Part shown: one piece after another, positions 33,898-46,984 of the stretch
How positions within the stretch are numbered: the first letter of the stretch is position 1
How the letters are laid out: each line of letters opens with the position of its first letter
Source of the DNA: Gnetum montanum
Lineage: Eukaryota; Streptophyta; Gnetopsida; Gnetales; Gnetaceae
Direction: 5' to 3'
Length of the DNA stretch: 64,000 nucleotides
NCBI GenBank assembly: GCA_015680685.1
Contig: MNCI01029448.1
Coordinates: forward strand, 114,307 to 178,306
Made by a program: the position numbers and the translations under genes
The notes under the pieces: model-generated
What the model was told of the DNA's origin: nothing
Databases searched by the model: none
Seen by the model: only the letters and a program-made list of their open reading frames with translations

Positions 33898-36350
33898 ATG
33901 TCTACTTCATATAGGACTAATAATGCATTGTATGATGAGGACACTCATAGGAGAAATGATAAGTTCTATATTGAAGAAAGTTGGAGTGAACAACCTCATG
34001 CAGGGGTTTCATATGCTCATTTTCACCCTTTCTACACGTAAGGACTATGTTCAATTGGTACAAATAATCCTAGAGGAGATGGAGGAAGTCCTAGAATAAG
34101 GAGGGCCTCAAGGCCTAAAATCTCCTCTAAATTTAGAAGAGATACATTAAGGGACCATTGGAAGAACTATAGGAGTTGTGGTGATCTCCCAGTTTACCAT
34201 CTTTCTCTTCCTCTTCAACATCTAGTTCTGACAAAGATGAACATGGGTATAGAGATAGAGCTCCACTAAGGGGTCAAGATGATGATAGAAATAGAACCCA
34301 AGAGCAAGATCAAAGACATCAAAGTGAGCATAGGCAAACTCATCAAATTTAGATAAATAGAAATACAAATTCTCACCACAACACATCTGATGAAGATGAA
34401 CCCTTGTTGGCTACTAAGGGTTTGACATAGATTAGGGAGGTAGTTCAAACACCCCAAAGGCATTAAGGAAAGAACCAAGTTAAACAACTTGATATGGAAA
34501 ACATTCCTAAATTTAGGGAAGGCTATAATTCTGATCCACAACATCACTTACAAGCCTTCCATGATGCTTGTGCCTTGTAAAACATTGAACAAAAGTGGCA
34601 AAACCTTAACCTCTTTCCTAGGATACTAGTAAATGAAGCTAAAAGTTGGTATAAATCACTGAAACTAGATTCAATCCATCGGTGGTCCACAATGCTAGAA
34701 CTCTTCAACAACAAATACCAAACCTATGCCAGGGTGTCCAACCTAAGAAAACGAATCCAAGGATGGAAGCAAGAAAATCATAAACCCTTGGATGTAACCT
34801 TGGATAGATACTATTCTCTACTACATATATGTCTTGGACATGATTTCTCTCAAAAAGAGCAAATTTTCCACATCATAGATGGGCTTCATAATCAAACAAG
34901 GGATTCCTTTAGGATTTATGCCTAAGGTTGGTTATACAAATTGAAAGCCCATCAAATACACAAGCTAATCAAGTAGGTGGCAAAAGAAGAAGGAGAGATA
35001 TGTAAACAAGAAAATGTAAAGGAATATAATTGGGACCCAACTCTTTAAAAGAAGAGGATCCATATCTATGATGAGGAAAAAGAGGAATCTCTCAATCAGG
35101 TGATTTTACAACAAACCTAGTCAATACAAAAGTCTATTGATGAGCTTGAAGCAAGGCTAGATAAGATGTGGAACTTGATGAATGACAAAGTTACAATTTA
35201 TGTAAAAATCATAGAGGAAAGAGTAATGCAATAAAAATCAAGTGATCAAAATAAGAGAAAAAAGAACCAAGAAATAGCTAGGAACACTTATCAACAAAAA
35301 GGGGAAATAGTTGTAGAAGAAGAGGCTATAGACTCAACCACAGAAGAGGATGATGGATGTGACATTTACCTATATGATCAACCAAAGGGCTATTACCTAG
35401 TTATTTTACATATACATGAGTATTGGGCTTTTGCTTTGAACCCCAAGTTTGTACAAAAGCAAATGCCTAGGAAATTACCTTCTTCACAAGGTAATTATAA
35501 ATACCCTAGAACGAACAATACTATCCTAGTGGGACTTCTTATCAAACTCAAAACTACTATCAAACACAATGGAAAAGCCCATAATTGTGGGGGAGATCAT
35601 CATCAAACCAACACTACCCTTACTACTAGCTAGACTCATATGGATATTATGTTCAACAACCTACTTTCTCTACCTCAAATCACTACTACCACTCCCTTGA
35701 ATATCATCAATCCTTAACATCTTCCATTGGATCACCACCCCAAGCCTCTTACCCTTTATCATATCCTCAATATTCTCATACTTCCCTCCATCATATGTCA
35801 TCGCCAACAACATAGGAGGGTTTGACACTACAACATCAACAAAAGAATGCCACTTGTGCTATGAGCATATATGGAAATGATCATGATAGTAGATCTCCAC
35901 AAAAATCTAGGACATATCCCTTCTTTAGGATGGTTTCCGCTCATGCAAATAAGACATGTAGATCTACTAGCTCATCAAAACTAGCATAAGAAAAATTTGG
36001 TGAAACAGCCTTCCTTGCAGAAACAACATCTTCCAATCCTACACAAGGGCCAACAACTATCACCACTCCAACACAAAATGTAAAAGATAAACCTATCATT
36101 GAGGAGAGATAGAACATTGCATGCATTACTAGTAATAACAAAGGATATAACTATGGGATAAAGGTTCAAGGTATAACTTAACTCCTACACCAACCCACAA
36201 CAAATATAAGGAACAAGAGTGTGTGTGAAACTAGATTTGCAGAAGAGCCACCAAGCTAAAGAACACCCAGTGGCTCGCAAATGAGAATGCCAAGCTATTC
36301 AAACAACGCATAAAGGCATATAGTCCACTTCATAGTTCTTGTCCTAGCCA
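33898..36350 (+). pseudogene. gag: C gag (decayed), no protease
   Basis: The likely start is ATG 33898 (MSTSYRTNN), aligned with MSSSSS in A3. The gag core is at about 34490-34930: F-H-D-A-C-A-L, then 'LELFNNKYQTYARVSNLRKR' and 'IIDGLHNQTRDS'. The knuckle-like region at about 35355 reads G-C-D-I-Y-L-Y-D-Q-P-K-G-Y-Y, so most metal ligands are lost. A Tyr/Gln/Pro-rich tail and an R-T-Y-P-F-F-R-like block follow (about 35905-35935). No protease motif is found before the PPT-like motif at 36358. Many stops and frame changes. Confidence 0.65.
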
Positions 36351-36357
36351 TGAACTC

Positions 36358-36374
36358 AGTCATGGGGGAGATGG
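36358..36374 (+). other. Internal PPT-like motif in C
   Basis: AGTCATGGGGGAGATGG, identical to A3 22064-22080. Confidence 0.5.
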
Positions 36375-36623
36375 CCATCCATGCTAATTAATCAAAGTGG
36401 CTCCTCAGTTTTTACACATTTTTGTTGTTTTTACCTTTTTTCTATTTTACACAATCGTTAATACATTTTATCTTTATTGGATATTTTACAATTTCTTTTA
36501 TATTTTACTTTATTTTGGTTTGTTTTTTCTTATGTTTTTCTCTTCTTTATCACCAACAGGACACAATGATGCTATAGTTGTTTGCTAATGGTGGTTTGTA
36601 CTTAATGTTATTTGATTGCTAAT

Positions 36624-37660
36624 TGATGAGACACGATTTGCATGAGCCGCGATATACCGTACGCGATATCGTGGCCATTGCGATATAGCATCCCATGCGA
36701 TATTGCGTACGCGATATCGTGGTCTGCCGCCATATCTATAAATAATAGGCGGCACTCCCCTTATTTCCCACCCTGAGTTAGAAGTAGGAAAACTCTGGCA
36801 GTTTGATCACTCCAGAGATAGAATATTTTCCATGTGCTTGCAGTAGGAGTCCCAAAGTGAATGGAGCTTTATTCAAACAACATTGTACCTAAACACAAGT
36901 TGTGTATGGCAATAAAGACGAGCTTTTCGGATAAACCTTGTAGTGCATGGAATAGGATTTTATTTATTGTTTTCTCTCTCACCCTTAAACTCCTAGAATG
37001 CAGAATGAGTACGACTTGATTACGAGCATCTAAGGATGTGTACGGATAGTCAAGGAATCGGCTGCTCATCGCATGCAGTATGAGTACGACTTGATTACGA
37101 GCATCTTGTGTGACTACTTGGTAACCCAGTTGCATATCCAAGATCTACGTTTGGTAATCCTAGTGGTAGTCCCAGATGTGTACAGTTAGTCAACGAATCA
37201 GCTACTCATCGCACTTAGGCTAGAAAGATTCTCTCAACCCTTTCCTCCTAGTTAGGTGCCTCAGTATGACCACTTCGAGCACACGTGTTATGCGTGGTGA
37301 TCTGAGCAACGATTAGCATTTGGTAGCCGCGGTTGCATCGATTCAGGGTGTGTACGATAAGTGGGAACAGATGCTAAATCTAGGTAATTTAGACTTAGGT
37401 CATTAGTTAGAGTTAGCTAGTTTCTCAACCCTTCACCTCAATAGCATAAGAGAAAAACATAAAAAGATATAAAAATCATATACCTCGGACTTACTTAATC
37501 ATACACCGTGACAACTACGAGTAAGTCTGGGAAGACAACGAATGATTAAGCCCAAGTGTTCCATGGGGCATGTAGGCACTTAGTCTACGAAGTTCGACTG
37601 GATCGTGCGTGCTACGCTTGTTTCGTATGGTTGAGTGTAGGGGTACCTCGCCACTCATCA
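36624..37660 (+). repeat. B 5' LTR
   Basis: Begins TGATGAGACACGATTTGCAT and ends CGCCACTCATCA. Two exact GATATC cores and three near-copies lie at about 36648-36722. TATAAATA is at 36737-36744. Confidence 0.92.
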
Positions 37661-37679
37661 TTGGCACCGTTGCCGGGGA
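37661..37679 (+). other. B primer binding site
   Basis: TTGGCACCGTTGCCGGGGA directly after the LTR, one base from the canonical Athila-type tRNA-Asp site. Confidence 0.85.
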
Positions 37680-37812
37680 GTAAGTGTTTGTGCGCCAAAT
37701 AGAACATAAAGATATCACTCACATCGTTGGGAGCCTAAACGAACCTTTGGGTTAATCAAGATAAATGTTTTTTTATTTTATAACAGTAAAATTAGCACAC
37801 CAATACATCAAA

Positions 37813-40499
37813 ATATCTTCTTCTCACAAGAGCAACTCACTACCTAAGGACCATACACAGGATAGTCGGCAACATAAAACACATAGCCAAAATTAGCCAA
37901 GTCCTAAACAATACAAGATAATCTATACTCATCCCGATGAGTATATTCCAAACTTTACCTTTATCCTCCATCAAGATGAACAACTGCGATGGAGAGATTT
38001 GCAAGGTAACATTGTGTTACCCCCAGATCGTGCTGTTCCAAACATGCTTCTCCATGCCTTGGCACAGATTGGCATGACAGAATTATACGCTGAATACGTT
38101 GTGGATGATTTTGATATAAGGGATTATCATCCCACAGAAGCACAATGTATGTGGGACGCTAGGCAAGAGAGTCAACATACACTACTGAAGGGCAAGGGTC
38201 CGCACGTCCTTAGCGAAATAGGAGACGAGGAACCCCTTATAACAGGTTCTTTAGCAAACGATGTTCCCCCTCCTAATGATGGTGAGGAGGTTGGGTGTCA
38301 GAACCTATGATCAATGATACATAACCATGGTTCTGATTCCCCTGAACATCAACTGTTCATAGAGGGAACAACCACTCATGCTAAGGATGGGCACTTAGAT
38401 CGTCACCACGATTGGGGCTGTAACAGCCGAAGAGAAGGCAAGAAACATTGTTATGGTGATGGTTCCCCTTCTTCTTCCCCTTATTCACATCACTCACCCT
38501 CTCCTTCCACATCTGGGCGTAGCCATGATGAACACAATGAAGAGGATAAAGGTAGACAAAACAAGAGACATCGACGAGAAAGTCGAGAGAGAGGACAAGG
38601 GAAAGGACGTAGGGAGAGTAGGTAACAACACAGACATCATAGGTGTCATGAAAGAGATGATCATGATGAGCTCCTACTCGCAACCTGAAGTATGCTTGAC
38701 ATAATGGAGGCAGTTAGGATTCCCACAAGGCATTTAAAGGATAGTCGGATCAAACTTTTAGACATGAACAATATCCCACGATTTGAAAGGGGATACAATG
38801 CAGATCAGCAAAATCATTTACAAGCATTCCACGATGCTTGTGCCTTGCAGAATATAGAAAATGAGTGGCAAAAACTTAAGTTGTTCCCAAGAACACTCAC
38901 CAAGGAAGCAGAGAGTTGGTACCGGTCCTTAGAACCGCAAACCATCAGGAGGTGGAGTACGATGTTAGAACTATTCAACGATAAGTATCAGACGTACTCC
39001 AGAGTGTCCAATTTGCGTAAGCAGATCCAAGGCTGGAAACAAGGTACATATGAACCCTTGGATGCTACCATGGCCCGCTACTACACATTGTTACATCATT
39101 GCCTGGGCCATGGGTATGCTCAGAGAGATCAACTTCGCGACATCATGGATGGGCTAAGGCATGAAACTAGAAGAACCCTTGGGACTTATGCCCAAGGAAG
39201 ACTCTCATAACTTAGAGCCCATGAAGTACATCGCTTGTTGGAGAAAGTAGCAAAAGAAGAAGGTGAGCTATGAAAAAGGAAAAGTGCAGAAGAATACAAC
39301 CGTGATCCCTCTCTTTGAAAGAAGGGAGTGAAATTTTGTGATGAAGAGGATGAGTCACCAATTGAAGAGTTGGTGAACAGAAAGACCTTGCTACTTTAAA
39401 AGCTCACAACAGAAATAGTGGCTAAGGTAGATGACGTATGGAGTTCCTTAGACACTAAAATTAAAACTGTCTTAAAAATTGTAGAAGAGTCTAAGGTAGA
39501 AAAAAGTAGTGACAAAGGTAAGACAAAGTGGAGAGATTTAGGCCCTGCACATAACAAGGGTAAGGGGAAAATCACTAACTCCGATGTGGTTGTGGAGTCA
39601 GACACAGACGATGACGGTGGATGTGAGATCTGCCACTATGACCATCCTAAGGGATGTTGCCCAATTATCTCACATCTACAAGAGTCTAGGGTGTATGCAC
39701 TTAATCCAAGACTCAACCAATCGCAAACACCCCGAAGGTTACCTTATCCACAAGGTAACCCAAGGCAGTTCCACCAACCCTTAACGTATTATCCAAATGG
39801 AACTCCACCAAAACCCATCGGACAGTATCAGCAATGGCAATACCCACAGTCATGGGGGATGCCATCGCTGAAACATCAGTACCCTTACTAGCAGCCTGAC
39901 CCTTATGGATATTATGTGTAGCAGCCAATTTCTCCAAGTGACTCCATGAGTTACACAACCCCCCACCGTCACTTCCAAGTTTGGGAGTACTTCAGAAGGA
40001 CTCCTTCTCCTCCGGGAGACAATCCATATCCACACCATCCTCCAAATCCACCCGCACCTCTTCCACAAGTAGTTCCCATAACACCTCCTACTCCAACAAT
40101 GCAAGGGAAGCTTCCTCCTCAACCGCAACAATGTCATGTTACGAGAGCTGTAAATATTCAACCTGCTACTGGTTCTGATAATTGTAAAAAGAGAAGACCC
40201 TTTTTCAGAACCAAAAGCCTAGATAAACTCTTGCAGCAACAAGCGGTTGGGCCCATGTACACTCCTCCACCATCTAACACTATAGAGCACCCTTCAGTCC
40301 AACAGAGCTTAATGCATATGGTTATGTTGATGCATATCGTAACTGACTGGATCAAGGTAGGCCACCTTCCCAAGAAACTAACTGACCCTGGGAGTTCCTT
40401 AATCTACCTTGATGTCGCCAAAAATGAACCACATAGGGCTCTTCTTGACTCAAGTTCCGGAGTTAATTTAATATCATGAGAGATGTATCACGCTTGGAA
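37813..40499 (+). pseudogene. gag-pro: B gag-protease, part before H
   Basis: One frame continues from 37813 to the H junction without a frameshift but with about ten stops. The start codon is ATA where A3 has ATG. Parts: N-terminal R-W-R-D-L-Q-G-N-I-V-L-P-P-D-R-A (37990 on); Arg/Asp/His-rich segment (38310-38640); gag core 'FHDACALQNIE', 'WYRSLEPQ', 'LELFNDKYQTYSRVSNLRKQ' (38692-39210); knuckle-like C-E-I-C-H-Y-D-H-P-K-G-C-C (about 39625-39665); Pro/Gln/Tyr-rich segment; protease start L-L-D-S-S-S-G-V-N-L-I-S (about 40440-40479). Relative to A3, the stops near 39270, 39318 and 39908 include CGA-to-TGA and CAG-to-TAG changes. The protease catalytic D-L-G is D-S-S here, so it was probably inactive. 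Confidence 0.8.
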
Positions 40500-40504
40500 C
40501 CTAC

Positions 40505-41910
40505 TGTAACGACGGAAAACATCGATCATTGGAAATACCGAACGAAAGTTCGTGTACACAGTTCTAACCTTGGATCTGGGCAAGGACCGTGCTGGAGAGA
40601 AAAATGAATCCAAGGTGCCCTGAACGGTCTTGTCGATCAGATAGGGACTTATTTAATCAGTAAAATTTTGGTAATAATTTGATGGCAAAATGAAGATCCT
40701 TTATAAGGCGATGCAATATCATTAATCCCGAAAGAAATTGCAAACAATGTAAATGATGTAGATGAGATTGCCAAATCCGTATAACCAAGATGCAAAAGAT
40801 CAGATTTTGTAGGGAATACGATCATGAGATCTGTGATTTAATTTATAAAAAAAATAATATGTTTGATACAAGGATTTCAAGCAGGCTTCGATTTGGACGA
40901 AGCACATGCCAGTAACAAGAAAGTTATCTAAAGATGAAACAAGTGAGGATCAATCTACCTTGTTCTAGCCAATCTAGGCACAAGGAAGTCAGACCCAAGG
41001 GAGAATATCTGGTAGCCGATTGTTTCTCATCAAGAGTTCTTGCCAATCACCTCTGATGTTCTCACAATTGCTGATTCTCTTTTTGCTCTTTTGCCCACCT
41101 TGAAGGAGAAAAATTTTACCAACCCCTTTGATCTTCGTCAATTAGAGCATTTATAAGGTTAGGGTCAGGAGAAAAATGTAGTTTAAGTGACGCGTGTCCT
41201 AAACTCACAAGATGCCATTGACTCAATGTGTTCTCGTTGAAGCTTGCAATGCTATGCTGCGTAGCGCGTTGTAAACTATCCTCATGTGGGCTTTTGCAAT
41301 AGATTATCCTTTGATTACGCTGTAATACGCTAGAGAGCATATTGTGGTGTATGAACTACTGATGCCTGAATTGTGCTTGTCGTTACTTGCATTACGCTGC
41401 ATTACACTAAATTACGCACCATAGCGTAATTCAGCATAAAATAACGAAACCACAAAAGTTGAAGTACTGTTGCTACACTTCCTTTGTTTCAATCTCTTTC
41501 AGGGCTTTACTACGCCGCACTGCATAAAGCAGCGCAATGGGCCCCTTAACCAGGAAAGAAGACCCGCTGAAATGCTCATCATGCTGCAGGTCGTTGCTTA
41601 GGCCTTGAGATTTTTACTGGGCTGTCGATGTCTTGCATGTTTGCCATCCTTGATGCTGCAGTGGAATGTCTTTGATATTATGCTGTGCAACGCAGCTTTA
41701 TGCTATGTTGTGTAATGCAGTGTAATATGTTAAATGTTGAGATTTTGAAAGATAGAAATTTGCAAAGTGAAAGTCTTGCCACCGTGCACCTATTGTTTCA
41801 TTCTGTCTCTTAAAGTTCATCTGTACTGTGCTGCGCCTTGTCACGACTCCTCGCCTGAGTTGTTGGATTTTGCTGAATCGTTGAGGCCTCGAAATTTTTA
41901 TGGTGTTTCA
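40505..41910 (-). repeat. H 3' LTR
   Basis: Plus strand begins TGTAACGACGG and ends GGTGTTTCA. Nearly identical to 56743-58113. It has 35 extra bases near 40825-40860 that are absent from the 5' LTR. Many GCGTAA/TTACGC motifs. Confidence 0.92.
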
Positions 41911-41923
41911 ATGGCCCCTCTTT
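41911..41923 (-). other. H polypurine tract
   Basis: The minus strand reads AAAGAGGGGCCAT directly before the 3' LTR start TGAAACACC. Confidence 0.8.
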
Positions 41924-43099
41924 GTTGACATTTAGAGGGCTTACCCGAAAGACGTTGACAAAGAATACGAAATACTAGAGAGGTAAAGGCACCAGCAACG
42001 TTCGTCAGAGATTGCCCAAATGTGCTTTGTCAAACTTGGGAGTGCCGAGGTAGGGTAGGGAAGAAAGCACAGAAGGGATTTTACAGGAGTAAAAGGAGGG
42101 AGGTTTGGGGAAGACTCAAGCACGTGAACATAAAACTTTTGTGAACAAGTTATAGCGTCCTTCCGTGAATGTATTTGCGAGAGGTTACGCCGTCATACTG
42201 TATATGGAGGGCTTGCGCGGATGAGTTGTGTTATACCCGCGTGGCTTGGATGAGCTATTTTACATCCATTTTTCCAAACTTTGCCCCTTTTTTTTGAATT
42301 ACATTCCACTTAGGTGAGTTGCATTACGCTAGTTCATGGACACAAAGATGCAAAAGAATGTTGCTTGAATATGCATGCTCTGTACAAGCAAAGTAAGAGG
42401 TAACAGTGGTCATGAGGACAAAGAAAGGGGGAAATCGAAATAATGGTTCGAATGGAGGGAGAGGTAGGGTTTGCACTCCTAGGGGGCCAGGCTAGTCTAA
42501 GAAATTGCTTCGGGATGCCGCGACATCTTACCAGCTGATGAATGCACTCTCGATCAACACTATCATAGCAAGTAACCTGTAAAACACAACAAAGAGCAGA
42601 GTGTAACAACAATCGTCCTAATCGCTAAGGAGGGAGGCTGTTGAAACAAGGGCCATCCAAAGTGAAAAGGAGAGCGCAGACCATGAAACATGGACCTTGA
42701 CAGGGAGCAAGCATCCCAATGTTGGTGCCGCGGTTCATGAAACCATCGTCGACAGCTAGATTCATGTTGCCCTAATGATTGGCAAAGAACAAGTCAGATG
42801 AATCTGCTAGGCCAGAGTTCGGTGACGATGATGGATGGAGGCCGTCAAGACTGCGGATGACCACAGTTTCTTTATGGCCCCAAGCAACGAAATTGATCCT
42901 AGGAGGTGTAGCTACAGAGCGATCGTTGTAGCAACATCTCCGAGGGGTCAATAGTATGCCTTTCGGCATGTCCGAGGAATCAGCAGAATGCCAGCAGGGT
43001 AACGGCGTTATGTCTATCCCAACGCCTTACCCGTTCCATCTGATAGGGATGTTGTGCAAGAATGACCCACACTTGCTTGCTTCATGGAATGCTTGGTCG
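41924..43099 (-). other. H 3' untranslated region
   Basis: About 1.2 kb with only short open frames; nothing recognisable. It lies between the tandem repeats and the polypurine tract. Confidence 0.5.
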
Positions 43100-43475
43100 C
43101 TTCCAGTTTTTAGTCCTGGTTGATTATCGTTGCTGGTTTTAAGCCTCAGTAGGCCGTGGTCCTGGTTTAACGTTTGGGTAGACTGCAATCTACTAGTTTT
43201 ACGTCGTAGTAGATGGTGGAAGAGCTAGTTTATGGTCCCAACAGACCATGCTGTAGGTGTCAGTTTTATGTTGTGACCCAGTGGACAAGTCTGTGCTGAT
43301 TTAGCATCTCAGCATACGTATTCTTACCTTGCCACTTCGCGTCGTGGCGGACGGTCGGAAATTTTGCCAATTTAGCGTCTTGGCAGATGCGTGCAAAGAA
43401 TGCCAATTTTACGTCGTAGCAGACGTGTACAACTTTGCCAGTTTTACGTCAGAGCAGACATTTGTTACCTTGCGC
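43100..43475 (-). repeat. Degenerate 35-37 bp tandem repeats after integrase
   Basis: About nine units of the form GCCAATTTTACGTCGTAGCA followed by GACGTG-like sequence. The clearest are between 43335 and 43470. They lie just past the end of integrase. Confidence 0.65.
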
Positions 43476-43499
43476 TTGCACCGAGTCGATGTTTAGACG

Positions 43500-46400
43500 T
43501 AATATCATTTCAAGTACAGATGGTTCACTGGGTTTGAGTGCTCGTTGCTATCGATGTTTGCTAACTTGAATGCTTCGTTGCCGTATGCGCCGATGACCAG
43601 AAAAGGACCTTCCTAGTTTGCAGAGAACTTGCCTACTAGTTCACGAATGGCCTTGAGAACTAAGTCTCCTTTCTTGATTGGTTGTTGATGTAGGTTGTGC
43701 CAATGCTTCTGTCTCTGTTTATCCTGATACCTTTCGATGGTGTTGAGCATTTGGATGCTTTTCTTCTCCACTGAATCTAAATCCACGATTCTAGTCTCAT
43801 TGTGCTAAGTATCATTTATAATCGTGGATAGGACCATCCACAATGAGGGAACCTGTAATTCCAAGGGCAGCACTGTTTCAGACCCATAGACTAGGCTGTA
43901 GGGCATCTTGTTTGTAGCTGTTCTACACGTTGTACGGTACACCCATAGCACGTAGAGGATTTTTTCATGCCATCATTTTTTGTTAGTACTGAGCATCCTT
44001 TTACGTAGATTGATAATCACCTTATTTGTCGCCTCTGCTTGACCATTTGCTTGCGGGTAATAAGGTGAAGAAAAATATTGCTTGATACCAAGGTTATTGC
44101 AAAAAGATTTAGTTTCTATGCTGCTAAATTGTGGCCCATTGTCAGTCACAATAGTCATAGGGAGCCCAAACCTAGTTACAATATTGTCTAAGATGAAATG
44201 GAAAATCTATTGAGATGTAAGCTTCTATAGGGGGATAGCCTCGACCCACTTCGTAAAATATTCTGTGGCGGTGATAATGAAGCTATGTCCTATGGAAGAT
44301 TTGGGTGTGATGGAACCTATGATGTCCAGTCCCCATCTTTGGAATGGCTAAGTGATCTTTGTAGTGTGCAACTCAGTTGGTGACACATGTATTAGATTTG
44401 TGTAACACTGCCATGTGTCACACAACTTAACCTTGGCAAGGCAGTCTTTTTCCATGTACGACCAATAGTACCCTAGGCGTCTGATTTTAGCGACCATGGC
44501 TCGCAGGGCTATGTGTCCTCCACACAGCCCTTCGTGGACCTCGCTAACTATCTTCCGTGCTTGGTCGTTGTTAACACAGGTAAGCAATACCCCATCGAAA
44601 GAGTGCCTACAGAGAGTACTATCTCCAAGGATGACGTATTGCTTGGCACGTTTGCGCACTACATCCTTTTGCGCATGTGTTAGCTCGTGCGGTGGTTCGC
44701 CATGCAGAAGGTAAGTTTTAATGTTGTCATACCATTCTGATGTTCCTTCCGTGTTTAATGAAGAAATTTGCATCACTTGAATGATAGGCTCTGTACATTC
44801 TATCATTAAAGTGGGCCAAGTGGCAAACAAGTGTGGCGGCACGTTTAATACCAGTGTTGCCAGTGCATCGACAACAGCGTTTTCGTTGCACAGCACATGT
44901 TGGGCATCGGTTGTCACAAATTGTGTCAGGAGATCTTTAGCCATATCGTAGTAGGGTTGTAGGTGCACAGCCTTACAGGTGTAGACTTCTATGATTTGAT
45001 TGATGACTAGCATCAAATCACCTCGGATTGCCAGGTGTTGAACTTTAAGTTCTCTGGCTATCAACAATCCTCTGAGGAGCTCCTCATACTCTGCCACATT
45101 GTTCGTACAAGGGAATGTTAAGCGGTAAGCCGATGGACGCACATCCTTAGGGGTAAGCGTAATGACAGCGATAGCACTGTCGCCTCTAGTAGTCGAAGCT
45201 CCGTCAAAGTATAACATCGCTTCGAGGCCTGTTGATACAGGGCTTAAACTATGTACATGCTCATCTGGGAATTATGGCTCTATCGTACCTTGATCTTTAG
45301 TGGGCGATGTTGCTAGTTGGTCTGCTATGGCCTGAACTTTGGTGGACAATTGGCCGACATAATGTAAATCAAATTCGGCCGTGATAGCCTTCCAACAAGC
45401 TATCCTGCTACTCTCATATAAGTTGTTTGAGATAGCTCGCAGAACATTGTTTTTACATATTATGTTGACCTGACTACGGAAAAGATAATGCTTACATTTT
45501 TTAAGTACGAAAACTAATGCCAAACAGTTATGCTCTACTTCATTATACCTTTTCTCATATGCAAATAGGACGTGACTGAGGTAATAAATAGGGGCTTCAG
45601 ACCCATCATTCTTTTTTTGGCACAGTAACGTAGCTATGGACATGTCTGAGCTAGCTAGATAGATGTAAAAAGGTTGATCCCTTTGCGATGGGAAAACCAT
45701 TGGCAAATGTTGTAGCTCCTTCTTTAAATCGTCAAATGTACGCTGGCAGTCATTGGTCTATTCGAAATTAACACCCTTCTTAAGAAGGTGTTGCATGGGA
45801 TGTAATTTATCTGTTAATTTCAAGATGAACTGCATGATGAACTGAAGTTTACCCTGTAACCCACATAGTTCCTTGAGGTTTGTAGGTGGCGTTAAATCAA
45901 CGATGGCCTTGACCTTGTCGGGGTTGACTCGGATGCCAGTTTCTGATACCAAAAACCCCAACATGCATCCGATTTTAACTCCGAATACGCATTTCTTTTG
46001 GTTAAGCCGTAAGTCATGCTTAAGGCATCATTTAAGGACTAACTCCAGGTCTTCTAAATGATCTTCAGACTTTATAGACTTGACAGCTATGTCATCTACG
46101 TAGTCATTCAATCTCCCTAAATGGTAGTCGCTAAAGATGTATGTCATGGCTCATTGATACGTCACCCCAACATTTTTTAGCCCGAAAGGCATCATAGTGT
46201 AACAGAAGGTCCCCCAGGGTATCATGAATATTGTGGTCAACTAATGCACTGGGTTAACGTGAATTTGATTATAACCTAAGAAGCCGTCCATGAAGGATAG
46301 AAGCGCGTGACCAGCTATTGTGTCGATCAGTTGGTCGATACTAGGTAATGGGAAATTTTCCTTAATCGTGGCTTTGTTCAGATCCCGGAAGTCCATGCAG

Positions 46401-46972
46401 ATGCGTATACCTCCCGTTTTCTTAGAGACAACTACGATGTTGGACACCCAGTCTGAGTAATTGACCATGCAAATGAAACCAACTTGATACAACTTGGTGA
46501 TTTCATTACACACTGCTAGCGCAATTTTTGGCTTAATCTTGTGTGCCTTTTGTCTAATTGGTTTGATACATGGGTCTAAAATTATGTTATGCTGTATTAA
46601 TCTCAGGTCTAATCCTGGCATGTTTTCATATGACCAGGCAAATACAGCAACGTTGTTTTGGAGCACTTGCGTTATGCCACTCTGTGCCTATTGGTCTAAA
46701 AGGGAACTAACTCTAAGAGTTTTATTCTTGCCTTTGTGCATAACCATAGGGACCTCGTCGAAAGGATCCTCGGTCACATCACCAGCCTCCAGGTCTAGAG
46801 TTTGGGCTAAATGTTCTGGCCAATCTGGGGATATTTCCGACGTTACTATGGTTGCATCACAAGGGGTAGGTTCTGTTTCTATCAGCGTGTAGTTAGACTA
46901 TTTAATGATCTCTCCATATGGGCCTGTTAAGGCTAATGGTGCGGATAAAGCTGCATCCATTTGCGAATCGCC
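43500..46972 (-). pseudogene. pol: H pol: RT, RNase H, second RNase H, integrase
   Basis: A single minus-strand frame with about ten stops. It copies element RNA into DNA, removes RNA and inserts the DNA. A leader (46972 to about 46670) precedes RT, which has F-A-W-S-Y-E-N-M-P-G-L (about 46640), then V-S-K-K-T-G-G-I-R and F-R-D-L-N-K, and an intact Y-V-D-D active site (46091-46102). Next is the first RNase H (45272-45706), with Tyr-Leu-Ser-His in 'YYLSHVLF'. A second RNase H starts Y-F-D-G-A-S (Asp 45203-45205) and keeps E in A-E-Y-E, D in R-G-D-L and D in V-V-D-A-L-A. Integrase has H...H and a C-D-T-W finger that lacks its second Cys. Its core has W-G-L-D, T-D-N-G (Asp 44141-44143) and a Glu 35 residues on, followed by the K-G-D-L-V-L C-terminal domain. 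Two RNase H domains mark the Tat lineage. Confidence 0.88.
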
Positions 46973-46984
46973 CTGCAAAAACAT

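Noticed and set aside
42334-42612. Minus-strand 92-codon open frame after integrase in H
   Set aside because: Low-complexity Cys/His/Ser-rich translation without any motif, in the 3' untranslated region.
43973-46972. Treating pol as the missing enzyme of element B
   Set aside because: It is on the opposite strand, in one frame inside H's own LTRs and target duplication, and has Tat-type dual RNase H, not Athila-type structure.
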